Translations under genes and position numbers: made by a program | DNA from: 21-14-0-10-47-8 sp966211455 | GTDB taxonomy: Bacteria; Bdellovibrionota; Bdellovibrionia; Bdellovibrionales; Bdellovibrionaceae | Direction: 5' to 3' | DNA length: 64,000 nucleotides | NCBI GenBank assembly: GCA_966211455.1 | Contig: CBIHNI010000004.1 | Span: forward strand, 1-64,000 | Shown: piece after piece, positions 25,429 to 34,335 of the stretch | Layout of the letters: every line of letters starts with the position of its first letter | Position numbering within the stretch: the first letter of the stretch is position 1 | Notes under the pieces: model-generated | What the model was told of the DNA's origin: nothing | The model's input: the letters and a program-made list of their open reading frames with translations, nothing else | Databases searched by the model: none

Positions 25429-26730
25429 ATGATGCAGTCTACGGCGCGGCCGGCACAGGCGTCCCTGAGGTTATCTTTGTGGGACGCCTTTTTTTTCAGC
25501 TTGATGGTCGGGGTCGGTGAAACCTATCTGCCGGCTTACGCGCTTTCGGCTGGAATGTCCGAATGGCTGACCGGCCTTTTTGCGGCGGTTCCGCTGATGA
25601 GTGGGGCCGTCATTCAGCTGATTTCCCCCTGGCTTTTGATGCGAGTTGGTTCCGTGCAGAAATGGGTCGTGGGCTCGGCATTTGTGCAAGCCTTGGCTTT
25701 TGTTCCTTTGGTTTATTTTTGCTGGCGTCCGACTGAAAATCTATTTTGGATTTTCTTTTTTGCTTCGATTTATTGGGGCGCCGGATTTGCTTCGGGGCCA
25801 AGCTGGAATTTCTGGATGGGACGAATTGTTCCTGAAGCGAAAGTGTCGCACTTTTTTTCGCAGCGCCATCGGATCATGCAAATCGGGATTTTGCTGGGTC
25901 TTGCAGGCGGCGGGATGATGCTTCACCACGAGGTAAAGTTTGAGCCTTTCACCTCGGTGTTTGCGATTTTATTTGTTTGCGCTTTTTTGTGCCGAAGTTT
26001 GAGCGCTGGATTTTTAGCATTGAAGCAAGAAAAGCCGCCGATGGTGACAAAACCCCAGTGGCAAGATCTATTTTCGTTTTGGAAAGTTCCGGCTTACCGA
26101 GGTTTTTTCGGTTTTCTATTTTGCTTTTATGTCGCGATCTACATTTCAAGTCCTTTTGTGACGCCTTTTTTTTTGGAAAAACTGCAGCTCAGTTACGAGC
26201 AGTACATGTTTGCACTGGCGGCTTTGTTGCTTGCGAAAATTGCGATTCTGCCTTTTGGCGCTTCGATGATGCGCCGGTTTGGCGTGAAGGGTGTGTTCTT
26301 TTTAGGCGCGATCGGAATGTCGCCGCTGCCGGCGCTTTGGGCTTTGAACAATCAGCTTTGGTTTGTGCTGGGACTGCAAGCGGTGAGCGGGATGTTCTGG
26401 GGGCTTTTCGAGGTCACGCTGTCAGTGACCTTCTTCAATCATATCAAGCCGAATCAGAAAATCTTGGTTCTGACCGCTTACAACTTTTTCAACTCGCTGG
26501 CGATCGTGACGGGATCTTTGATCGGTGGGCAGATTTTGAAATACTTCAATGCCAGCTTCCTATCCTATGATTTGATCTTTGTTCTGGGATCCACACTTCG
26601 TTGTTCGATCTGCATTTTCTATGCGTATAAAATTCGCGGGAAAAAGCATCTCGTCAATCACGTCGAAGAGTTGGAGGCACCGCCGGGATCTTTTTCTGGT
26701 CCCTTGTCTCGCCAAGCGAAGACGGTCTGA
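25429..26730 (+). CDS. MFS transporter
   Basis: A 433-residue protein with about 12 membrane helices. The first helices carry LWDAFFFSLMVGVGETYLPAYALSAGM, and the loop motifs (FGVKGVFFLGA between helices 8 and 9, ASMMRR) fit a general MFS carrier. IMQIGILLGLAGGGMML and FWGLFEVTLSVTFF are typical helix faces. The substrate is not predictable. The gene is unusually rich in Phe/Trp and sits 18 bp after the Cys-rich repeat gene. Confidence 0.75.
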   Translation: MMQSTARPAQASLRLSLWDAFFFSLMVGVGETYLPAYALSAGMSEWLTGLFAAVPLMSGAVIQLISPWLLMRVGSVQKWVVGSAFVQALAFVPLVYFCWRPTENLFWIFFFASIYWGAGFASGPSWNFWMGRIVPEAKVSHFFSQRHRIMQIGILLGLAGGGMMLHHEVKFEPFTSVFAILFVCAFLCRSLSAGFLALKQEKPPMVTKPQWQDLFSFWKVPAYRGFFGFLFCFYVAIYISSPFVTPFFLEKLQLSYEQYMFALAALLLAKIAILPFGASMMRRFGVKGVFFLGAIGMSPLPALWALNNQLWFVLGLQAVSGMFWGLFEVTLSVTFFNHIKPNQKILVLTAYNFFNSLAIVTGSLIGGQILKYFNASFLSYDLIFVLGSTLRCSICIFYAYKIRGKKHLVNHVEELEAPPGSFSGPLSRQAKTV

Positions 26731-26824
26731 ACGGGTTGCCTGTCGGCTGACATAAGGGATGTCCAGATCTTTTCGCATCCGTGGCTTGTGCTTTTCTTGG
26801 GGAAAATCTTTTTGTTAATCTGAA

Positions 26825-27847
26825 ATGGTGCAAAAAATAATTTGGATTTTGCTCTGCTTGGTGGCGGTTCGCGCCCAGGCCGAGTGTCAGGATATTCGTT
26901 TGGATGTCGGGGGGTCGATGTCGGCGCTGCCGGTGTTTGATCAAGCCACACCAGGCGGCGAAAAGGACATGAATCTTTGCTATGCCGTCGCGGCCGCGCA
27001 ATTGATCGATGCCTCCCGGTTTGCCGGGCAAAAAGCGACAACAGCCGAAATGACAAGCCCGTGGTGGCTTGCGCTCAACTATTCGGTGCAGTTTAAAACC
27101 CGCAATGACAATGCAGACATCGAGTTCGGTGAGACCGATAAAGCGCTCGAAAGTGCGAAGCGTTTCGGTCTGTGCCGGCAAGAGGACCTTTTCGAAAATC
27201 GCAGCTCGGACGAGATCATTGCTTTTCATGCAAAGCTTAAAAAAAGTTTCCGCGCCGAAGATCGGGAAAACAGCCTGCACGCTCTTTTAAGCGAAACACA
27301 GTTTTTCAAAGACCCAGTTCGCATCACCGAGGTCGCTTCAAAGGTCTCGAAAGAGAGAACTTTCCTGTCCTTCCTGCGCACGCTGTTCGATGAAAAATGT
27401 CAGGGTAAAGTTTATCAGGAGCCCAGCTTCACGGTCGAGCGCATGGATTTGGATCGAAAACCGATCCCATTGGAAGCGAAGCAGGATCTGATCCGGCAAA
27501 CCCTTGTGGGGCAGCAGCCGCTCGAGGCTTCGATCTGCTCGCAGGCTTTAAGCAATCCGGAATATCGAGGGATTTTAGACAGCGGAAAGTTTGCCCGGGA
27601 TTGCATGCGCCATTCGGTTTTGATCGTCGGTTCGCGTTCGCAAAAAGGGCAGTGCCAATATTTGGTGCGCGATACCTATGGCGCACAGTCGTGTCAGCGT
27701 AAACGCAACGGCTCTTCTTGGTACCACAGCTCGCTGGAATGCGATTCGGGGCAGGTATGGGTGCCCGAGAAAATTCTTTTCGATAACACCTGGGGCGTCA
27801 CCCGGATCCTGAAATCAGGACCCGCCACGGTGGCGTCTCACCCTTAA
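26825..27847 (+). CDS. Secreted papain-like (C1-type) protein
   Basis: A 340-residue protein with a signal peptide (MVQKIIWILLCLVAVRAQA). LPVFDQATPGGEKDMNLCYAVAAAQLIDA resembles the D-Q-G...C-Y/W-A active-site helix of papain-fold proteases, with Cys52 as nucleophile. RHSVLIVGSR (about residue 262) matches the catalytic His strand and YLVRDTYG the following Asn block, here with Asp in place of the usual Asn. There is a 200-residue helical insert between Cys and His. Either a divergent protease or a transglutaminase-like/inactive relative. The 3' end overlaps the convergent trmO stop by 4 bp. Confidence 0.6.
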   Translation: MVQKIIWILLCLVAVRAQAECQDIRLDVGGSMSALPVFDQATPGGEKDMNLCYAVAAAQLIDASRFAGQKATTAEMTSPWWLALNYSVQFKTRNDNADIEFGETDKALESAKRFGLCRQEDLFENRSSDEIIAFHAKLKKSFRAEDRENSLHALLSETQFFKDPVRITEVASKVSKERTFLSFLRTLFDEKCQGKVYQEPSFTVERMDLDRKPIPLEAKQDLIRQTLVGQQPLEASICSQALSNPEYRGILDSGKFARDCMRHSVLIVGSRSQKGQCQYLVRDTYGAQSCQRKRNGSSWYHSSLECDSGQVWVPEKILFDNTWGVTRILKSGPATVASHP

Positions 27848-28623
27848 CAGAAATTTTTAAATTCTTCCAAGAACCGGCGGTGGATCTCTTTGTCGTGATA
27901 GAGATCCGCCGGATTCTTTAAATCGTCATGGCTGTAACCAGAAAAAATTTCGCAGACCTGGATTTGCCTTTCGTGAAACGAGAAGTGCGCGCGCCAGGTG
28001 CGGTAGGCTAGCACAGCCGCCGAGTCGGTGATTTGTGAGAGACGTTTCTTTTTGCTATTCAGCGGATCGTACTGCAACTGCTGCAAAAGAAAGTTTTCGA
28101 GCTCTTGCACCCCTTGCTCTTTCAGCCATTCGATTTGCATGCGGGCTTGTGGCGAAAATTTCACCTCATGTTTTTCGGCTTCGATACTTTCAAGCCAACC
28201 CATTTTCGCCTCGGGGAAAGAGTCCGCATATGTGACATAAGGTTTGATATCAAAGATCGGCGTTTCATCCAGAAGATCGAAATTTTTCACCTTCACCACC
28301 AGGCCATTTCGCTCGACAAATTCGACACAGCTGATGCCTAAAGCATTTGGACGGTGCGGGGAGCGGGTGGCAAAGACGCCGATTTTTTCATCGCGCCCGC
28401 GTGGTGGCATGACCATGGGTTTCCAATTTGGATTTTGGTGGAACTGATACAAAAGCCATAAATGCGAAAAGCCTTCGATGCCTTCCAGTGCTTGTTCAAA
28501 GTTCTGACCAGACACGAAATGAATCTCGCCGATTTCATCTGAAACATCGATGGATGCTTGTCTGGCGGCTTCAAAGGCGTGCTTTTTACGTGTGCGAAAG
28601 ATGGCGATCGGCTTTATTTCCAT
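27844..28623 (-). CDS. TrmO-like tRNA m6t6A methyltransferase (TsaA/YaeB)
   Basis: About 259 residues. PIAIFRTRKKHAFEAARQA, IEGFSHLWLLYQFHQN and GVFATRSPHRPNALGISCVE are the TsaA-like beta-barrel signatures of TrmO, which adds the N6-methyl group to t6A37 in tRNA using AdoMet. A C-terminal helical region follows (about 145-259). The ATG at 28623 is preferred because GGAGA lies 6 bases upstream; another ATG is at 28635. Either overlaps the end of the SpoU methyltransferase gene, so the two tRNA/rRNA modification genes are coupled. Confidence 0.85.
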   Translation of the reverse strand: MEIKPIAIFRTRKKHAFEAARQASIDVSDEIGEIHFVSGQNFEQALEGIEGFSHLWLLYQFHQNPNWKPMVMPPRGRDEKIGVFATRSPHRPNALGISCVEFVERNGLVVKVKNFDLLDETPIFDIKPYVTYADSFPEAKMGWLESIEAEKHEVKFSPQARMQIEWLKEQGVQELENFLLQQLQYDPLNSKKKRLSQITDSAAVLAYRTWRAHFSFHERQIQVCEIFSGYSHDDLKNPADLYHDKEIHRRFLEEFKNFC

Positions 28624-29384
28624 TGCCGTCTCCATTCGTAGGCCGCAATCGATAGCGCATTCGAAACATTCAGCGAATTTTTCACGCCGAAAGTTGGAAT
28701 CGAGATCACGCCATCACAAAGCTCTAAGGCTGCAGGTTCTAAGCCAAAGCGCTCATTGCCAACAATCAAAGCCGTGGGCTTTGAAAAGCCCATCGAAAAA
28801 AGACTGGTCGATTTTTCGGCCGTTTCCAGGGCAAAAAGCTGCACACCTTGTGCTTTCAGTTCCTTGAGTGCATCGATCAGATGATGCCGTTGCTGCCACG
28901 GTGTTTTATCTGATGTGCCCAGAGACGTTTTCTCCAGAGATTCGTTTCCAGGTGTTGGCGTGTAACCGCAAAGATAAATGGACTGGATCGCCAGGCAATC
29001 GGCCAAACGAAAGATCGAACCCACGTTGAAAGCCGAGCGGATATTTTCGAGCACAAAGTAAAGCGGCACACGGCTTGCGACCGTTTCAGGTTTATCGAGC
29101 TTTGTGACCAAAAACGAATCATCGCTGAGATTTCGGCCCAGCATGCGCTCGATCGGGATTAGGAAATTCAAAAAATGTCGAAGCGACATGCTGGGGTGCA
29201 GGTGCTCGGGGATCAGGGTCAGCTTTTCAACTTCGGGGGAGCCTGAGATCGACAGACTTCGCAAGAGCAAAGCCAGTCGGTGCAGATCTTTTTCCTGGAA
29301 CTCGCCATCCTTTGAGCTTTGCTCCATCTCACGCATGAGCTGGTAGCAGGATTTCAGGATCGAGAGTTCTTCAGTCGATAGCAT
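28614..29384 (-). CDS. SpoU/TrmH family RNA 2'-O-methyltransferase
   Basis: A 256-residue protein. The SPOUT domain is clear: YFVLENIRSAFNVGSIFRLADCL (motif 1, Asn and Arg), TALIVGNERFGLEPAALELCD (motif 2) and ISIPTFGVKNSLNVSNALSIAAYEW (motif 3, the trefoil knot). The N-terminal about 90 residues form a helical extension. Members methylate ribose 2'-OH in tRNA or rRNA; the target is not predictable. It lies 6 bp after metG and overlaps trmO, forming a translation-related operon. Confidence 0.88.
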   Translation of the reverse strand: MLSTEELSILKSCYQLMREMEQSSKDGEFQEKDLHRLALLLRSLSISGSPEVEKLTLIPEHLHPSMSLRHFLNFLIPIERMLGRNLSDDSFLVTKLDKPETVASRVPLYFVLENIRSAFNVGSIFRLADCLAIQSIYLCGYTPTPGNESLEKTSLGTSDKTPWQQRHHLIDALKELKAQGVQLFALETAEKSTSLFSMGFSKPTALIVGNERFGLEPAALELCDGVISIPTFGVKNSLNVSNALSIAAYEWRRQWK

Positions 29385-29390
29385 TTGAAA

Positions 29391-31466
29391 TTATTTAACC
29401 TTATCGCCCGCTTTCGCGCCCGCATCCGGAGACAGAACGAACAGTTCGGTGCCACCAGCGCCGGCCGCGATCACCATGCCTTCAGACATCCCAAATTTCA
29501 TTTTTCGTGGAGCCAGGTTTGCAACCACCACAACCATGCGGCCTTTCAGCTGCTCTGGCTTGTAAGCGGATTTGATGCCGGCGATGATCTGGCGCTCGCC
29601 CAGGGGGCCAAGACTGACTTTTAAACGCAGAAGCTTATCGGCTTCTTTGATCTCTTCCGCTTCAACGATTTCCGCCACGCGAAGATCGATTTTGCCAAAG
29701 TCATCGATCGAAATGGTTGCCGGTTGATCGGCATTGCGATCTGCCGGAGCCGCCGTGCCTGCGTTCGGTGTCGCACCTGCAGCTTGAGCGGGACCTTTAA
29801 CGAATCCAGCTTTTGCGTCGCGAGCGGCCTTTTCTTCGATTTCTTTTTTATTCGATTCCATCATTCCTTTTACTTTCACTGGATCAATTCGGGTTGCCAG
29901 ATGTTCGTAAGCGTTGATCTTGTGATTTTTCAGAACCACCTTGTTCGAGTCCCAAGTGTAAGGCTTTTCATTGAAAAGCTTTTCCACTTTCTCGGTGTAC
30001 AGGGGCAGCACAGGCTTCAAATAAATCGCAAGCAATCTAAAAACGTTCAAAGTGGTGGTTAGAACTTTTTTCGTTCCAACAGGATCCGCTTCCAATGATT
30101 TCCACGGTGCCTTTTCATCAAAGTAACGATTGGCTTCATCCGCCAAAGAGCGGATTTCGTTGATCGCTTTGACGAACTCGCGATTTTCAAAATGCTGTGC
30201 GATCTCTTCGCCTTTGCTTTGCGCAAGCAAAAGAACCTTCATGCCGTCCGCATCCGGCTCACTCATGGTGCCGTCCATTTTGGTGTTCAACATCTGCGCG
30301 CCACGGGACGCCAGGTTCGTGATTTTGCCGACCAGGTCCGAATTCGTACGCTGAGTGAAATCATCCAAATTGAAATCGACGTCGTCGACACCATTTGAAA
30401 ACTTGCTGGCAAAATAATAGCGCAGGTACATCGGATCCAAATGATCGCGGTACACACGCGCCGACAAGAAAGTCCCTTTGGATTTGCTCATCTTTTCGCC
30501 GTTGACCATGACGTGTCCGTGCACCCACACAGCCGAAGGCGTGCGGAAGTCCGCCGCTTTCAAAAGCGCTGGCCAGAACAAGGTGTGGAAATAAACGATG
30601 TCTTTTCCGATCAGGTGGTAGACTTCGTTTTTCTCGGATTTCCAGTACTCGTCAAAGGATCCGCCATTCTGATCCAGATATTCTTTCGACGAAGACACGT
30701 AACCCATCGGGGCATCCACCCAGACATAGAAGTACTTGTCCGGATGGCCGGGGATTTGAAAGCCAAAGTAAGGCGCATTTCGCGAGATGTCCCAATCGCG
30801 AAGCGGCTCATTGAACCACTCGAGCATTTTGTTGCCGACCTCGCGAGCCGTGTGCTTGGGAAGCCACTCTTTCAGGTAAGGAGCAAAATCATTGAGCTTG
30901 AACATGATTTGCTCGGATGGTTTTTTCACCGGCGGATTTCCGCAAACGGCACAGTAAGAACCGATCAAGTCGGCCGGTGTATAAGTCGAAGCACACACGT
31001 CGCAGCTGTCACCATACTGATCTTTGGCATGACATTTTGGGCATTCACCCTTCACGAAACGATCGGGTAGAAACATTTTGTCGTGATTGCAGTAAAGCTG
31101 CTCGATGCTTTTCGATGAAAGGTGATTTTTCTCTTTCATCTTGGCAAAGAAATGCTCGCACAGTTCTTTGTTGGCCTGTGAATTGGTTGACGAATAATGC
31201 GTGTGCTTGATCTCAAAAGCTTTGAAGTCGGACACGTGATCTTGCCAAGCTTGATCGATCAGCTGTTCGGGGGTGATGCCGCGTTTGCGGGCTTCCACCA
31301 TGATCGGTGTCCCGTGCGTGTCATCAGCGCAAATGAAGAGCACTTCGTGGCCGCGCATTTTCTGAAAGCGCACCCAAAAATCAGCATAAAGATGTTCAAA
31401 CATATGACCCAGATGAAGCGGGCCGTTGGCGTAGGGAAGAGCACAGGTCAGAAGGATTTTTCTCAT
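29391..31466 (-). CDS. metG: Methionyl-tRNA synthetase
   Basis: A 691-residue class I synthetase. ALPYANGPLHLGHMFEHLYADFW contains the HIGH-type motif and KMSKSKGTF the KMSKS loop. Zinc-knuckle cysteines are in CPKCHAKDQYGDSCDVC and YCAVCGNPP. An Ala/Pro-rich linker (about 555-590) leads to the C-terminal tRNA-binding OB fold (IDDFGKIDLRVAEIVEAEEIKEADKLLRL), which also allows dimerisation. Essential charging of tRNA-Met. It is the first gene of the metG-spoU-trmO operon. Confidence 0.97.
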   Translation of the reverse strand: MRKILLTCALPYANGPLHLGHMFEHLYADFWVRFQKMRGHEVLFICADDTHGTPIMVEARKRGITPEQLIDQAWQDHVSDFKAFEIKHTHYSSTNSQANKELCEHFFAKMKEKNHLSSKSIEQLYCNHDKMFLPDRFVKGECPKCHAKDQYGDSCDVCASTYTPADLIGSYCAVCGNPPVKKPSEQIMFKLNDFAPYLKEWLPKHTAREVGNKMLEWFNEPLRDWDISRNAPYFGFQIPGHPDKYFYVWVDAPMGYVSSSKEYLDQNGGSFDEYWKSEKNEVYHLIGKDIVYFHTLFWPALLKAADFRTPSAVWVHGHVMVNGEKMSKSKGTFLSARVYRDHLDPMYLRYYFASKFSNGVDDVDFNLDDFTQRTNSDLVGKITNLASRGAQMLNTKMDGTMSEPDADGMKVLLLAQSKGEEIAQHFENREFVKAINEIRSLADEANRYFDEKAPWKSLEADPVGTKKVLTTTLNVFRLLAIYLKPVLPLYTEKVEKLFNEKPYTWDSNKVVLKNHKINAYEHLATRIDPVKVKGMMESNKKEIEEKAARDAKAGFVKGPAQAAGATPNAGTAAPADRNADQPATISIDDFGKIDLRVAEIVEAEEIKEADKLLRLKVSLGPLGERQIIAGIKSAYKPEQLKGRMVVVVANLAPRKMKFGMSEGMVIAAGAGGTELFVLSPDAGAKAGDKVK

Positions 31467-31551
31467 CCCGGTAATGTATGACAGGGACGTTTGAAATTCA
31501 CCTCAAATTCGCTTGGGAATCCAAGGTGAATTTCACATCGAAACAAGGCGA

Positions 31552-32406
31552 TTAATGAGCTGCGTCGAAATCGACTTTGCCGCTATCCAGATGATAAAGC
31601 GCCGGTTGAATCATCAAAGCACCCGAAGCGACACGCGCCCGGATGATTTCCGATCGCGCCATCAAATCTTGCGCGATTCCACGAGCGTTGGCCCAGCTTT
31701 CGGCTTCCACATCGGCCGCGTGCTTTTTGTCTTTGAAGCTTGCGATGCGCGGGTGGATGTCATGAACCAAGTTGTTCAAAGAAGGGCTGCCGGCATCGGC
31801 GCCGTCCAAAGTTGAAATCGCCGCTTTCACCGCGCCACACGAAGTGTGTCCCATGACCACCAGCAGTCGTGAACCCAAATGCTCCAAGGCGTATTCGATG
31901 CTTGCCACCGAAGCGGAATCCGGGATCTCGCCTGCATTGCGAACGACGAAAATCTCGCCCAGCTTTTGGTCAAAAACGATTTCCGGCGGCACGCGGCTAT
32001 CGCTGCAAGAAAGAACGATCGCATGCGGAGTCTGCCCCGAAACCAAACGTTTGACATCTTTTGCCGATTGTCCGTCTTTGCGCAAGGAGCCTTTCACATA
32101 ACGAGTGTTCCCGTTCTTCAGCCAACCCAAAGATTTTTCCGGCGGTACACCTTTATCATCATGATGAGCCGAAGCGGGTGGAGCTGGCTTCGCGGCGGCT
32201 GCCGCGATGGGTTTGATCTCCACTTTCACATCGTCATGGGCTGCAGGCTCGGCGTGTGCGGGTTCAGCGGCCGGCGATACAGTTTCGACTTGCGCTTGTG
32301 CAGGTACGGCGGCGGCCGGTGGAAGGTCTTCGGTTCGGCGCGACTTCATGGCGCAGGCCGAAGACAAAAGACTGGAAGCAATTAAAAACGAGAAAGCGAT
32401 TTTCAT
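31552..32406 (-). CDS. Beta-class carbonic anhydrase, lipoprotein
   Basis: About 284 residues. The start at 32406 has AAGGAG upstream and gives MKIAFSFLIASSLLSSAC, a lipoprotein signal with Cys at about 18. An Ala/Pro-rich spacer of about 80 residues (AAAAAKPAPPASAHHDD) separates the anchor from the enzyme. Zinc and active-site residues are seen in VLSCSDSRVPPEIVFDQ (Cys, Asp-Arg pair) and VMGHTSCGAVKAAI (His, Cys). It should interconvert CO2 and bicarbonate outside the inner membrane. It is divergent from the aminotransferase gene. Confidence 0.9.
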   Translation of the reverse strand: MKIAFSFLIASSLLSSACAMKSRRTEDLPPAAAVPAQAQVETVSPAAEPAHAEPAAHDDVKVEIKPIAAAAAKPAPPASAHHDDKGVPPEKSLGWLKNGNTRYVKGSLRKDGQSAKDVKRLVSGQTPHAIVLSCSDSRVPPEIVFDQKLGEIFVVRNAGEIPDSASVASIEYALEHLGSRLLVVMGHTSCGAVKAAISTLDGADAGSPSLNNLVHDIHPRIASFKDKKHAADVEAESWANARGIAQDLMARSEIIRARVASGALMIQPALYHLDSGKVDFDAAH

Positions 32407-32462
32407 TCGGGTACTCCTTGAATTAAACTGGGGACTGTAAAATTGTTTCAGAGGATTCAAGC

Positions 32463-33416
32463 ATGAAGCAAATAAATATTCCCTTGCTGGACTCGCAGAC
32501 GCTTCTGCAAAATTTGAAAAATCAAAAGAACCCATTTTGGCCGCAGTATCATGCGTACTACTCGACTTGGCTTGGCGGAATCACGAAAGATCCAAGCTTG
32601 ATGGTGCTGCCGATGGACGATCATATGGTCCATCGCGGGGACGGGGTTTTTGAAGCGATGAAAGCTGTCAATCGACGGGTCTTTCTGATGAAAGAGCATC
32701 TCGAGCGTCTGGCGCGTTCGGCTGCGGTCATTGGGCTTTCTTTGCCTTTTTCCACATCGGAGATTCAAGACATCATCTTGCAGACTTTAAAGGTTGCCGA
32801 TCGGCCCGACGTTTTGATCCGACTTTTTATCTCGCGCGGGCCCGGCGGTTACACGACAAATCCTTATGACTCGGTGGCAAGCCAGATGTACCTGACGATC
32901 ACCGATTTAAAACCACCCAAGACTGAACTCTACGAAAAAGGCGTCCGCATCGGCCGCAGTCAAGTGCTGGTGAAAGAGGGTTGGATGGCGCAGGTGAAGT
33001 CCTGCAATTACCTTCCGAATGTGATGATGAAAAAAGAGGCGATCGATCGCAAGCTGGATTTCACCATCAGCTTCGATGTGGAACAAAACTTGGCGGAAAG
33101 CTCGACCGAAAATATCGCGCTGGTCGATGCGGTTGGGGAGCTGGTGCACCCGCAGTTTGATCGCATCCTTCGTGGCACGACGATGATTCGCGTTTTTGAA
33201 TTGGCGTCCCAGCAAGGTCTGAAGACAAAAGTGCGGCATGTCTCTGAAAAGGATCTGATGCAAGCGCGCGAAGTCTTTATGATTGGAACCACTTTGGATG
33301 TTCTGCCGGTCACCGAATATGAAGGTCAAAAGATCGGTGAAGGTCGGGTGGGTCCAGTTGCCTATAAACTGCGAGAAATTCTACAGCAGGATTTAGCTCT
33401 AGGTGTTTTGTATTGA
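32463..33416 (+). CDS. Class IV PLP aminotransferase (IlvE/Dat-like)
   Basis: A 317-residue fold-type IV PLP enzyme. HRGDGVFEAMKAVNRRVFLMKEHLERL is the conserved N-terminal block and AQVKSCNYLPNVMMKKEA contains the lysine that binds PLP. AESSTENIALVDAVGELVHP and a late MIGTTLDVLPVTE complete the family pattern. Members include branched-chain and D-alanine aminotransferases and aminodeoxychorismate lyase; specificity is not settled by these motifs. The gene is monocistronic. Confidence 0.87.
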   Translation: MKQINIPLLDSQTLLQNLKNQKNPFWPQYHAYYSTWLGGITKDPSLMVLPMDDHMVHRGDGVFEAMKAVNRRVFLMKEHLERLARSAAVIGLSLPFSTSEIQDIILQTLKVADRPDVLIRLFISRGPGGYTTNPYDSVASQMYLTITDLKPPKTELYEKGVRIGRSQVLVKEGWMAQVKSCNYLPNVMMKKEAIDRKLDFTISFDVEQNLAESSTENIALVDAVGELVHPQFDRILRGTTMIRVFELASQQGLKTKVRHVSEKDLMQAREVFMIGTTLDVLPVTEYEGQKIGEGRVGPVAYKLREILQQDLALGVLY

Positions 33417-33546
33417 TTTTGAAGTATTTGCAGGTCTTGCGTAAGGACCTTGGCCTACATTTTACCCAAAGGATTCCTTAACAAAACTTTTCCAACTAGA
33501 ATGGAGAAGTAGCTAAGAAACTGTTTAGGTTTAGTAGGAGATTCCC

Positions 33547-34236
33547 TTGGTGGAAAAAGAAAAAGTACTGATTGTGGATGACGAAGCGGAAATCAGAGAA
33601 TTCTTAGGAGAAGTCCTGTCTACAAATTACCAGACGATCTTTGCTCGTAACGGCATCGAAGCTCTGGAAATACTGAACGATAAACTTCCGGCGGCGGTGA
33701 TTCTGGATATGATGATGCCGGGGCCCAGTGGCTTGGATGTGGTCAAAGCCATGCGCCAGAATCCAGCGACGGAAGCGATTCCGGTGCTGATGCTGACGGC
33801 CAGCGACGACACCCGCAATCGCATCGACTGTTACACCTCGGGTGTCGATGATTTTATCTCGAAACCCTTCCACCCGACCGAGCTTCTGTCGCGGGTGGCT
33901 TCAAAAATCAGCCGCACAAGAAAGCGCGCACCGACCGAAAGCGTTCGTATGACCTTTGGTGCCTTAACGGTGGATCTGATCAATCACCGAGTCGAGCAAT
34001 CGGGCGAAGAAATCGGTTTGGGCCTGATCGAATTTAAAATCCTGCACTGCCTGATGAAAAACCCAGGCCAAATGGTCGATCGCAATACGCTGAACGACTT
34101 TGTTTGGGGCCGCGATCTGCCAAGCGAACGGGCCATGGATCCGCATATTACGGCACTGAGAAAGAAACTTTCGGTGACGAATGTGGAGTTGAAGACAATC
34201 TACGGACGTGGATACAGCCTGCACCTAAAATCTTAG
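33547..34236 (+). CDS. OmpR-family response regulator
   Basis: About 229 residues. Receiver domain: LIVDDEAEIREFLGE, the phosphoacceptor Asp in VILDMMMPGPSG, Ser/Thr in LMLTASDD and Lys in ISKPFHPTEL. A winged-helix output domain (about 135-229) has GLIEFKILHCLMKNPGQMVDR, MDPHITALRKKLS and TIYGRGYSLHL. It should be a DNA-binding transcription regulator. Two start codons are possible, TTG 33547 and GTG 33550; AGGAG lies 6-9 bases upstream. No histidine kinase is adjacent. Confidence 0.9.
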   Translation: MVEKEKVLIVDDEAEIREFLGEVLSTNYQTIFARNGIEALEILNDKLPAAVILDMMMPGPSGLDVVKAMRQNPATEAIPVLMLTASDDTRNRIDCYTSGVDDFISKPFHPTELLSRVASKISRTRKRAPTESVRMTFGALTVDLINHRVEQSGEEIGLGLIEFKILHCLMKNPGQMVDRNTLNDFVWGRDLPSERAMDPHITALRKKLSVTNVELKTIYGRGYSLHLKS

Positions 34237-34268
34237 GCTTGCAGCCGCAAGTTCAAGTTTTACTTTAA

Positions 34269-34296
34269 AAGGCAGATCGAGAGATCGGCCTTTTTT
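34269..34296 (+). terminator. Rho-independent terminator after the OmpR-type gene
   Basis: AAGGCAGATC (34269-34278) pairs with GATCGGCCTT (34283-34292), with one internal mismatch, around the loop GAGA, and a run of T follows (34291-34296). It lies between this gene and the convergent mreB. Confidence 0.8.
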
Positions 34297-34335
34297 GTTT
34301 GTGGTTCTTTGGTTTCCAGCTGTGAAAGCTTTTAC

